A stretch of DNA of 64,000 nucleotides, taken from NCBI GenBank assembly GCA_964019415.1, contig OZ025878.1, positions 345,001 to 409,000 of the forward strand, written 5' to 3'. Both the position numbers and the translations under genes were made by a program. The DNA comes from Ianthella basta (lineage: Eukaryota > Porifera > Demospongiae > Verongiida > Ianthellidae). The notes beneath the pieces were generated by a model, which was given only the letters and a program-made list of their open reading frames with translations, did not search any database and was not told where the DNA came from. This document shows positions 54,326 to 64,000 of the stretch, piece after piece (the stretch's first letter is position 1; each line of letters begins with the position of its first letter).

Positions 54326-56569
54326 TTAGAAAACCTGCACACGCTTGTTCTTACTATCAGCTACATACACCACACCATTGTCATCAACACATATCCCCGC
54401 AGGTCTATCAAACCTCCCTGGATGAGAACCTTTCCCTCCAAACTCATGAACCAGTTCACCGTCCAATGTGTATACCATTACAATGTGGGAGTGGAATGAA
54501 GTGATCAACAATCGGTTGTCACTAGTAGCAGCAATGCAGTCTGGGGAAAACTTGGGCTGGAAAGCTCTCTTAAAGGTGCCTTCTTTAGACCACACACAAA
54601 CTGTCCTAGTCCGATCATCACTAACATACACGAGGCCATCTGAACCAAATGCTATGTCATGAGGTCTATCAAAACACTCTGGGCCACTTCCTTTTGAGCC
54701 GAAAGCAAATAGAAACTTGCCCTCTTCACCGTAAACAGTGACACGGTGGTTGTCACTGTCACAGATGTAAATCAGACTTTCTGGGCTTACAGACACATCA
54801 TTAGGACAATTCAAAGGATCACTTATTCTGCCTGCATGGTATATGGTCTGAAGGAGTCGGCCATCTTGGGACAGCTTGACTACTCTATTGTTGTCATAGT
54901 CTGCCACCCAAACATTCCCTTTCAGATCAAATGTGACACCAGTCAACACAAAACCAAGCACTCCTTTCCCAATGGACCTCACCAATGCACCCTCTTTGGT
55001 GAGAAGAAGAATACACTTGTTTCCCCCATGTGTCACAGCTAGCAGGCCCTCACTGTTCATGGCCACAGCGCTATACCAACCACCCTCTGGGCTGTGTTTG
55101 ATGACCTTTTGACACTCTCCAAGCTTACTCCAATCCCTGAGAGGGTGCTTCACCTGCAGGTGGAATTAGGACCAGGGGGTGGAGTCAAGGGAGGGGCCAA
55201 CTAACACCAAGTGGTATGTATTCATTAATTTCCCAATGCACGTACGCTAATAGTGCACTATAAGGTATATGTACTACTCAACCACATGTAGTCATGTACA
55301 CAATTGTTGGTCCACAAAATTAGCAAGACATGCACGGTCGTCAGCTCAGCTGCTTTGGATGGTGTGTTTGCATGTAAATTCCTCGACATGTGCAATGTTT
55401 CCTATATACCTCTGCAGTCTGAGCATTTTGCCATTAATTACATTCACCTTTTGAGTTGCTGCCAACTGCTTCCCCATTCCTAGAGCAATTTCATTACTTT
55501 TCTTACTCGCATTTCGCAAACGTTGGAGTTCAGCTTCCTTCTCTCCAATCACTACATCCTTCCCCGCAATAATCCCATCTTTCTCCCTCAATGCCTCGTC
55601 CTTCTCCCTAATCACCTCATCCTTCTGTCTGCATTCTTCCTCTTTGGCTGACAACTGCTGGCGAAGGTGCTCGATAGGAGCAGCATCATGGCTGCCTGTT
55701 GGGAGGGATGACTCAATATGTCTCAGCTCTCTCACCAGCATCACACTGGAGGGACGCTTGTCTGGTCGGTTCTCCAGGCACTGGCGGACAGTGGGTAGAA
55801 ACAGCTGCTTTTCTTGTGCAGTGAACATCGCAACGTAGCGTTCACGACGCTGGAGCTCACTCAGACCAACTATCTGGTCTCCTTGCAGTAAGTTGGGAGG
55901 ACCAGGGTTGGGCCACTCGTGGGTCAGAGTGGAGATGACAACGTTGCCAAAGGAGAACACATCCAATGACTCATTATATCGAGGAGGATCATGGAGAGCT
56001 TCAGGAGCCATGAATGCCTGTGTGCCCTTTATAGACGACTTGCGACTGAGGGCGGATGGGTTGATGGCTCGACTCATGCCAAAATCGCTCACTTTGGTCA
56101 CGAAAGAGACCACGTTCAACAATACGTTGTTTGGACTCAAGTCGTGATGGACGAGAGGCGGGTTCTGGCTGTGGAGATAGGCCAGCGCTTGGGTCACCTG
56201 ACGGAGGACGAACGCTTTGAGGTTGAGGGGGAACTCCTCCTTGCTGTGATCCTCCAAGTACGTGCGAAGACTGGTGTCCATCAGCTCCATGACAAGAACT
56301 GGTAAGCGAGAGTTGCGTTCAAAGTACACTCCAAGGAACTGGACAACCCCTGGATGATGCAGCTTCGACCACGTTAGGCATTCCGCCTCGAAGTTGCCGA
56401 TCAGCTTATCCGCTCCACCGGGCGAGTCGTCCTCAAGCAGAATGTCATGGAGACGCTTGGCTGCGCATACGGTCCCGTTCCATTCCACCTGAAATACAGC
56501 AGCGTCGGCTCCTCTGCCAAGTTTGACGTCCGTGAACACGAGGTTCGTGATGAGCAATCTATCCGCCAT
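54326..56569 (-). CDS. K1: tyrosine-kinase-like kinase, coiled coil, six NHL repeats, 649 aa
   Basis: Two exons, 55448-56569 and 54326-55153, phase 0, stop at 54326-54328. The kinase (about 8-290) has LGRGADAAVF, CAAKRL, HHDLSPNN (HRD with His for Arg), DFGMSRA, FMAPEAL and DVFSFG; the style is of TKL-type kinases common in sponges. A charged coiled coil follows (about 300-374; REKDEALREKDGIIAGKD). The second exon encodes about six NHL repeats (GVTFDLKGNVWVADYDNNRV; NDVSVSPESLIYICDSDNHR; AGICVDDNGVVYVADSKNKR), predicted to fold as a beta-propeller as in TRIM-NHL proteins. The in-frame ATG at 56569 matches the K2 start. The propeller probably selects targets (inference). A second kinase lies at 59835-61208. 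Confidence 0.88.
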
Positions 56570-57094
56570 TTTGAACATCAATTTGACGTCATTAGTCATG
56601 TGACTCCAGCTGCATATATAGCTACATACAGGTCATCTGAACCTCCTATAACAGTATCCAGTAAAGAGTCATGCCCAGATGTGCGTGTGCATGCATTCAG
56701 TGATAAATTGGACAAGAAACACATAAACCACTAAACACATGCACACATGCATAGCTACAGTTGGACGTCAATGAAACATACTTAACTACTAGCTGCATCC
56801 AACCAGCACCAATTGCAAGTTATGTTCTTCACCCTATTTCTTAGACATTGTGGTGATGTGAAAGAAGAAATTGCAACTGCAAGCTAAGAAGTTGGGTGAA
56901 ATGCCTTCAAACCTAATTTCTAGCTTTCATTACATGCATGCAGTCCATGGATAGCTACTCAGTAGATAGCACATGCACACTCAGTGACAGTGATCAAATC
57001 ATTATTTGCATGCAACTTAAGTTTGAATAAAATTGAAGAGCTTTTATCCTATATCTTCCTCCTCCAACACATGCACGCACACAGTTGGTGCATG
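56570..57094. other. Spacer between K1 and SH2 copy A
   Basis: No gene. About 56761-57001 is strongly similar to 61568-61825 in the second block (gcaagttatgttcttcaccc; tagacattgtggtgatgtga). The similarity is explained by block duplication. Confidence 0.7.
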
Positions 57095-57657
57095 TCAGCT
57101 CCAGGGATGACTGAGGTGGAACGTGGACTTTGGGAGGTTTTCTGTCATATAGTGCAGAATGAGGTCAGTAACATTGGCAAAAAAAGTGGGACTGATTAGG
57201 GAAAACCCCTTATCCTGCAATAAAATACAAGATAGAGAATGAACAGTGAGGGAATAACAGACGTCTGAATGATGAGACAAGAAAAAGATGAATACACACA
57301 CTTACACACACACACCTCGACATGGAAGATCTTGAAGTGCTTGCACTCCGTCTTGTACCACACTGATATCACCAGCTGCCAGCCCGAGCGCTGGCTCACT
57401 CTCAACAGAAACATACCATCCACCATTCGTGAGCTGAGAGCTCTGAGGTTGAGAGAAGAGAAAGACATGTATCAGTACAATCATGTACATAGTACTTAGC
57501 CACTCCCTATCAAGGGAGGGTGGGTGTGTACTGCAGCAACTCACGTCTTTGCCTCCTCGCGACTCATTTGGTGGATCTTTGCATCCAGATGTTGCTTAAT
57601 CATTGCCTCATCGACATAGTGCACAGTGTACACGTCACCATCGTCCTCCTCGTCCCC
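57095..57657 (-). CDS. SH2 copy A: intact 3' exons of an SH2 adaptor, 5' exons absent locally
   Basis: Exons 57545-57657, 57316-57442 and 57095-57214 join in frame and end in a stop at 57095-57097. They encode an acidic lead (GDEEDDGDVYTVHYVDEA), SREEAKTAL, then an SH2 domain with FLLRVSQRSG (phosphotyrosine-binding Arg), LVISVWY, KHFKIF and FANVTDLILHYMTENLP, ending LSHPWS. The first exon starts in phase 0 after a good acceptor. No 5' exons lie directly upstream; a MITE, a microsatellite and a palindrome do. Exons at 63345-63599 and 63825-63878 end in phase 0 and could splice here across about 5.7 kb (inference). Confidence 0.75.
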
Positions 57658-57729
57658 CTGTTTGCAGGTGGGGGGGGGGGGGGAGGTGGACAGCCAAGCA
57701 GCCACTTTAACATGCAAACCAACACATGC

Positions 57730-57921
57730 TATAACCTAGCTGTCTAAGACCTAGCTGTCTAAGCTGTGGGCCAGCTCTAACTAGAACTGATCCTTATAGA
57801 GAAGTGGCTGCTCTACAGAGGTAGACTGCAATGCTTTAGTGCTCTTTTGGGCCAGCAAGACTGGCTGTTTTAGAGAGGTGGCTACCTAATACAGTGACCA
57901 TCTTAGACAGGTTCCACTGTA
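57730..57921. mobile_element. 192-bp MITE, family A copy 2
   Basis: Its right end (reversed TACAGTGGAACCTGTCTAAG) matches the ends of the element at 38622-38801; the left end has a duplicated ctagctgtctaag. Shared internal motifs (ctctacagaggtag) confirm the family. Confidence 0.7.
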
Positions 57922-57936
57922 TGTATGTAGTACCAT

Positions 57937-57937
<1 letters not shown>

Positions 57938-58007
<70 letters not shown>

Positions 58008-58015
58008 CACACACA
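57938..58015. repeat. (CA)n microsatellite at the duplication junction
   Basis: Nearly pure CA beginning 17 bp after the MITE. Confidence 0.95.
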
Positions 58016-58501
58016 CCACCACCCTCCATCTCGTCCCCCCAATGTATGCTATACTAGTGCACTACCACACCCACCCACATGTATAGTCATGTACACAGGT
58101 ATAGCGAGATGTGTGGCTACACGGAGCATTTTTAACTATAGGGCAGCACATGTACATGTGCACTACCATAGCTAAATTTTCTAAAAAATTGTGAAGTATT
58201 TAGACTTTTCAACTCTGACTTTTCAAAGTTTAGGAGGCAATATAAAGTTTTTGTTTGCGTCTTGCAAAAATGAGAGCCTCTTGCAAATTAGAAGCGCTAT
58301 TTGCAAGAATCATGTCTAGAAGAAGGTTAGGAGCCCCAATATTGCAGAGGAATTCGTATGGTTTGTCGACCAAAAGAATATCCATGGCAGAAAAGTCGTA
58401 GCTGTCACGTGTGTTACTCAGATGGAGGGTGGCCACGTATAATATGACAACGGAAGCCGGAAGTGTGCACGTATTGAAATGTACACACTGTGGGATTCAA
58501 T

Positions 58502-59128
58502 ACTGTAGCCGATCTTCTGTTTCTAGCTCTATCTTACAGCTATCCACACACACTGCACAGCATTCGAAAGCGCTGCTGAAGCTAAATCTAAAACTGATTC
58601 TACCCCTCTTCTACCTCTTCTATGTTGCTGAGGCGGTAGATGGTGGAGAAGATGTGAGCTTCCTTACGTACAAGCAAACATAGCTGCAGGAATCATGGGG
58701 AAGGTAAGCAAAACTGATCACCCCTTCTGCAGTGCCGAGACAGGAAAACTGCTAGCTTATTCCTTCCCGGTTGCTTGCAGCCATCAGAGGAGGTTGGTAA
58801 GAATAGTACTAGTACTATGCATGCAGTATGTTGCACGATGGCTGCAAGCGACCAGGAAAGTAATAAGCATTTTGGCATTTTGTATATGTCAGCACTGCAG
58901 AAGGGGTGGCCAATTTGCATACCTTCCTTGTGCTTCCTGCTATGTTTGCTCGTACGTGAGGAATGTCGACGTCACCTCTTCTCTGCCGTCTACCGCCTCA
59001 GTGACATATGGGTATAGGAGGGGTAGAATCAGTTTTAGATTCAGCTTCAGCAGTGCTTTTGAATGGCGTGCAGTATATATGTGCGAATACCTGCATGCTA
59101 GAGCGAGAAAGAGAGGATCGGCTACAGT
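58502..59128. repeat. Large imperfect palindrome, arms of about 285 bp
   Basis: Arms 58502-58785 and about 58837-59128 are reverse complements (actgtagccgatc / gatcggctacagt at the ends; gctgaagctaaatctaaaac inside; ttgcttgcagccatc / gatggctgcaagcga at the centre). The loop holds agtactagtact. Each arm read inward gives a related open frame (SKALLKLNLKLILPL, then EAVDG and FLTY-x-QT), suggesting a duplicated coding fragment or conserved element. Confidence 0.78.
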
Positions 59129-59834
59129 GCGAATGTGTATAAATTTGCTAAGCATTTACTTCCTGGCCACCATCATGTGATACGGGGCCAACCTCCTCTG
59201 TGCGCTACTCGTAGCCAGTACGTATGACATTGTGCGTAATCTCAATGCGCCCGCCGAGTTGAAAACCTCTGAAGGCTACACTGCTTCATTAGGTGTGTTT
59301 ACTGTTGTTATAGGTACCACATCACATGGTGTTTTAAGCAGTAGCTACCCTGGTAAATTTTGCCAAAAATTAGAGATCTACATGAACTTTAGAGCCACCC
59401 AAGAATTCAAAATTTTAGCATGTTTCAAGGCAAGACTGTGGAAAGATTTTCGAACTTTCAGAACATTTACAGTATACATCGTGCTGTTCTATTAGAGTGC
59501 TCCAATAGTGGGGCTATGCTTTTAGTGCCATTACTAAATGTGGACAATGAAATAAAGGAATAATAATTATTACTAAAATAACAGACGACTCATATAGGTA
59601 AATAGGTTTTGCCAGTGTGCGTTTTCTGCCCAGTTTGCATGGTTTTGAAGTTCAAACAAAACAGTCTGGGTATGACAACTGAGTTGAAAAAAAAGAAAAC
59701 ACAGCTGAGTCTTAACAGTGCATGGCAACAGTACTTGTCCAGTTCTCACAGTGCACTTCTCACTGGTGGTGCCTCAAGGAGGACACACCTCAAACTACAC
59801 CCACCCACACACAATCTACATGCATACAGCTCAC

Positions 59835-61208
59835 CTTTTGAGCTGCTGCCAACTGCTTCACCTTCCCTGGAGCGGTGCTGTCTCTTTCTTTTATTGCATT
59901 TCGCAAACTTTGGAGCTCAGCCTCTTTCTCCCTCAATGCCACATCCTTCTCCTTTAACACCTTCTCTTGTTCCCTAATTGCCTCCTCTTTCTGCCTCAAA
60001 GCTTTCCCCTTCTCTATAACTTCTGCATTCTTCTCCCTAAACAATTTCTCTATCTCCCTAATTGCCTCCTCTTTCTGCCCCAAAGCCTTCCCCTTCTCTG
60101 TAACTTCCTCATACTTCTTCCTTAATGCCTCCTCCCTCTCCCTAATCACCTGCTCTTTCTGCCCCAAAGACTTCACCCTCTCTCTAACCACTTCATCCTT
60201 CTCCCTCAATGCCTCCTCCTTCTCCCTAATCATTTCATCCTTCTGTCTGCATTCTTCCTCCTTGGCTGACAACTGCTGCTGAAGGTGCTCAATAGGAGCA
60301 GCAACATGGCTGCCTGTTGGGAGGGATGACTCAATACGTCTCAGTTCTCTCACCAACATCACACTGGAGGGACGCTTGTCTGGTCGGTTCTCCAGACACT
60401 GGTTGACAGTGGGTAGAAACAGCTGCTTCTCTTGTGCAGTGAACACCGCAACATAACGATCACGACGCTGGAGCTCTGTGATGGCCACAAATGTGTCCCC
60501 TTCATACCTTGTTGGAGGACCAGGGTTGGGCCACTCGTGGGTCAGAGTGGAGAGGATGATGTTGCCAAAGGAGAACACATCTAACTTTTCATTGTATCGA
60601 GGAGGATCATGGAGAGCCTCAGGAGCCATGAATGCCTGTGTGCCCTTTATGGACGACTTGCGACTGAGGGCGGATGGGTTGATGGCTCGACTCATGCCAA
60701 AATCGCTCACCTTGGTCACGAAAGAGACCACGTTCAACAACACGTTGTTCGAACTCAAGTCGTGATGGACGAGAGGCGGGTTCTGGCTGTGGAGATAGGC
60801 AAGCGCCTGGGTCACCTGACGGAGCACGAAGGCTTTGAGGTTGAGGGGGAACTCCTCCTTGCTGTGATCCTCCAAGTACGTGCGAAGACTGATGTCCATC
60901 AGCTCCATGACAAGAACTGGTAAGCGAGAGTTGCGCTCAAAGTGCACTCCAAGGAACTGGACAACCCCTGGGTGGCGTAGCTTCGACCACGTTAGGCATT
61001 CTGCTTCGAAGTTGCCGATCAGCTTGTCCGCTCCACCGGGCGAGTCGTCTTCCAGCAGAATGTCATGGAGACGCTTTGCGGCGCATGTGGTCCCGTTCCA
61101 TTCCACCTGAAATACAGTCGCGTCGGCTCCTCTGCCCAGTTTGACGTCCGTGAACACGAGGTTCGTGATGGGCAATCCGTGGAACGAAGGGTGTGTCTTT
61201 TCCGCCAT
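59835..61208 (-). CDS. K2: paralogous TKL-like kinase with expanded coiled coil, no NHL exon
   Basis: The kinase part is nearly identical to K1 (LGRGADATVF, CAAKRL, HHDLSSNN, DFGMSRA, FMAPEAL). The coiled coil is about 70 residues longer, with a roughly 28-residue unit repeated about three times (VTEKGKALGQKEEAIREIEK; VIEKGKALRQKEEAIREQEK). The splice donor after QLAAAQK is conserved (gtgagc, next base 59834), but no NHL exon follows within the 2.1 kb before SH2 copy A. If unspliced, a stop at 59790-59792 gives a protein of about 472 aa. Start 61208 aligns with K1; another in-frame ATG is at 61214. It arose by partial tandem duplication. Confidence 0.8.
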
Positions 61209-62033
61209 TTTCATTAATTTTGACCATCAATTTTTGACGTCAATAGTCATGTGACACCAGTCTCCAACATACCGGTATGCATGCAGCTCATCCGACCTGC
61301 CATAACAGTAGTCAGTCATGTAGCCCCGATGTGCGTGTGTGTGTGGAGTGATAAATTGGACAAGAAACACAGAAACCACTGAACACATGCACACAACTCA
61401 TAAATTTGTGAACTCATGCACTATTGCTTGTTTCTGTATCCTGCAGTTTGGCGATTGATGTGACACCAGTACTACCTCCATCACTTTGTATGCATATAGC
61501 TAAAATAGTTCAGGAAAACACCCATAGTTACTGGGGTAGCTAGCTAGTTAGCTACACTGAAAATTCAGTTGGACATCATTGAAACAAGCTTGACTACTAG
61601 CTACGTACGTAGCTATGGCTGCATCCAACCAACACCAAATGCAAGTTATGTTCTTCACCCTATTTCTTAGACATTGTGGTGATGTGAAAGAAGCAATTGC
61701 AATTGCAAGCTAAGAAGTTGGGTAAAATGCCAAACCTAATTTCTAGCTTTCATTACATGCATGCAGTCCATGGATAGCTACTCAGTAGATAGTACATGCA
61801 CACTCAGTGACAGTGATCAAATCATTTGCAATTTGATAGCAGTAGAGTGGCAAAAGCAATATTGCAGACAGTTAATGTTTGAATGAATTTGAGGAACTTT
61901 TATCAGCAAAGTGTCTGTTTGCTGCTTGCTGTTGTGGTGGAAAGCCAATAGCTAGCAACTTAGCTATACAACGTTATCCTTCCTCCTCTGACACATGCAC
62001 ACACATTACAGTACAGTGCAGTCTTGGTGTGTG
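61209..62033. other. Spacer between K2 and SH2 copy B
   Basis: No gene. It contains the block-duplicated non-coding segment (about 61568-61825) and A/T-rich sequence. Confidence 0.6.
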
Positions 62034-62765
<732 letters not shown>

Positions 62766-63344
62766 TTGTATGCAGGTAAGGGAGAGAGGGGGAGGTGGAC
62801 AGTCACATAACACACACTCCTACACATGTGCTGCACATGCTAATCTGACATACATGCATACGTGTTTGATCCTTCAAGTTGGAGATACACACAAGGAATG
62901 GTGGGCTATCTGGTAGCACTGCTCAATTATTTATGCTATATGATAATTGGGTACATACTTTGTTGCACAGTTGCAACTAATGGGCTTCTTACATTATGGT
63001 ACTAGCTTGTGTGTTGTGGTCCCATTCCAAGACCTATAGCAAAGTGTACCAATCTTGTGTCAAGTGGACATTTAGTGCAACAAACTGTAGCTGGCAAGCA
63101 ATTATAGTGTCGTCATTCTCCACTTGGTTCTAGGTAATCCTGGATACTGACCTATACTGTTATACATAGGCCAAGTGGACATGTCAAAGTACTGGCCGGC
63201 TAGTTTGGTAGTCACTGGAGGAATTCACGACTCAGTTGAGCTGTAGCTACAACATTGCACTTCTTGGTATAGCTGTACATCAGTATGCAGTGGCCTGGGC
63301 CATACACAGTGGGAGCATGACACCAAACACACACTAACACTCAC

Positions 63345-63878
63345 CTTCCCAACAGGGCTGCTACAGGACATGTTACTGAGAGGCAGCTGTGATGGAGTCG
63401 GTGAAGTGTTGGAGTTGCCACTAGCAGTGCCATAGTGGAAGGATTTGTCCCATTCTCCTCTGAGCCCATTCCTCTTGTGTGCTATGTGTCCGGAGGAGAG
63501 GGAGGAAGGAGCTGAGCCAGTGAGGTCACCTTCAAAGCACTTGCAGAGCAAGGGACGCTGGTCAGACAGGAATGTTCCCAGAGGTCTATCAACTGGGACC
63601 TGCAAGGAGATATGGATATAGTGGTCGTTGCAGGAATGCACATGCAATACTCATATGCGCACGCAGACTTACAGACATGCATTCCAACTTACTAATATTG
63701 ACTGTAGTTGGGTGGCATTCATTGTTAAAGCGTCAGCGCTCGTTCCCCCCATCTGCCACATCTAAGAGCTCTCCAGTACTCACTGCTAGTAGCTAGACAA
63801 GTGCGTGCGTGCATGTATTTCTACCTTACTCCTGCAGCTGGTGGTGGCTGTATCCACCCAGCCCTCCTCTGTTGGTCT
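63345..63878 (-). CDS. 5' exons of the SH2 adaptor, incomplete
   Basis: Exon 63825-63878 (18 codons, RPTEEGWVDTATTSCRSK) and exon 63345-63599 (85 codons, VPVDRPLGTFLSDQRPLLC then a Ser/Pro/Asn-rich stretch) join in phase 0. The next exon would start in phase 0 with the acidic GDE-type lead: copy B at 62765 is damaged, copy A at 57657 is intact. The start codon is not found; it may lie above 63878 or outside the window. No domain is recognised in this part, which may be a disordered adaptor linker. Confidence 0.55.
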
Positions 63879-64000
63879 CTTCAGTGCATCAAACACAATT
63901 TGTCAAAGGAGTGGTCGCTGGCTGCCTCAGACGCTTCTTCATTAAATCTACGACGCGCTTGTTTCGACACTAGCGCTCGTTAAATAGAAGCAAACAATCG

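Larger units (their letters stand above)
57658..59789. other. Junction of the block duplication
   Basis: Similarity between the two blocks stops near 57695/62800. This interval holds a poly-G run (about 57668-57681), a MITE, a (CA)n and a large palindrome. No NHL exon that could serve K2 is found. Confidence 0.6.

Noticed and set aside
54326-55153. NHL exon as the distal exon of K2 as well as K1
   Set aside because: Phase would allow it, but it would need splicing from 59835 across SH2 copy A and the K1 kinase exon; no sequence evidence favours it.
58695-59180. 161-codon open frame as a protein gene
   Set aside because: It crosses the centre of a palindrome and reads both arms; more likely repeat-derived.

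Overview
This is a eukaryotic, gene-dense, intron-rich window, most likely from a sponge (demosponge). The basis is an animal toolkit gene (SMAD4), a PWWP plus integrase-binding-domain protein, very large EGF/sushi/Ig receptors built the way sponge receptors often are, tyrosine-kinase-like kinases fused to coiled coils and NHL repeats, short introns, divergent gene pairs about 135-210 bp apart, many CA/GT microsatellites and small TA-flanked inverted-repeat elements. Phylum is inferred from gene style; no tRNA, rRNA, CRISPR or bacterial operon was seen. Exon models were built by hand from splice signals; all complete ones close in frame.

Layout. (1) About 1-29,809, minus strand: two tandem paralogous type I receptors of about 3,000 residues (R1, cut by the left edge; R2, complete, 3,304 aa). 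Fifteen exons align one to one and ten have identical lengths: signal peptide, SbsA/BIG_5-like repeats, EGFs, two sushi domains, long unknown regions with coiled coils, two Ig domains, a Cys-rich GCC2/GCC3-like module and one membrane segment. Their cytoplasmic tails are unrelated. Between them (14,281-16,692) lie two collapsed pseudo-copies fusing the tail exon to exon 2. (2) 30,223-32,643, minus: a PINK1-like kinase with coiled coil and C-terminal CHORD-like zinc module, apparently assembled through three microexons of 3, 9 and 6 nt. (3) 32,780-36,684, plus: a LEDGF/HDGF-related chromatin protein with PWWP and IBD. (4) 36,955-42,147, minus: a secreted 640-aa protein. (5) 42,355-52,042, plus: SMAD4, 540 aa. 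(6) 54,326-63,878, minus: a kinase-NHL gene and an SH2 adaptor disrupted by a partial tandem duplication, which left a second kinase without NHL repeats, an SH2 3' end without its 5' exons, and an SH2 3' end with three lesions.

How parts relate. R1 and R2 look like cell-surface signalling or adhesion receptors with swapped tails. Kinases and an SH2 adaptor sit in the same window, but no physical pathway link can be shown from sequence. SMAD4 is the shared SMAD of TGF-beta signalling. Simple repeats and G-rich minisatellites repeatedly abut splice sites here, in at least five genes. Several TA-flanked inverted-repeat elements and foldback hairpins occupy introns and intergenic DNA.
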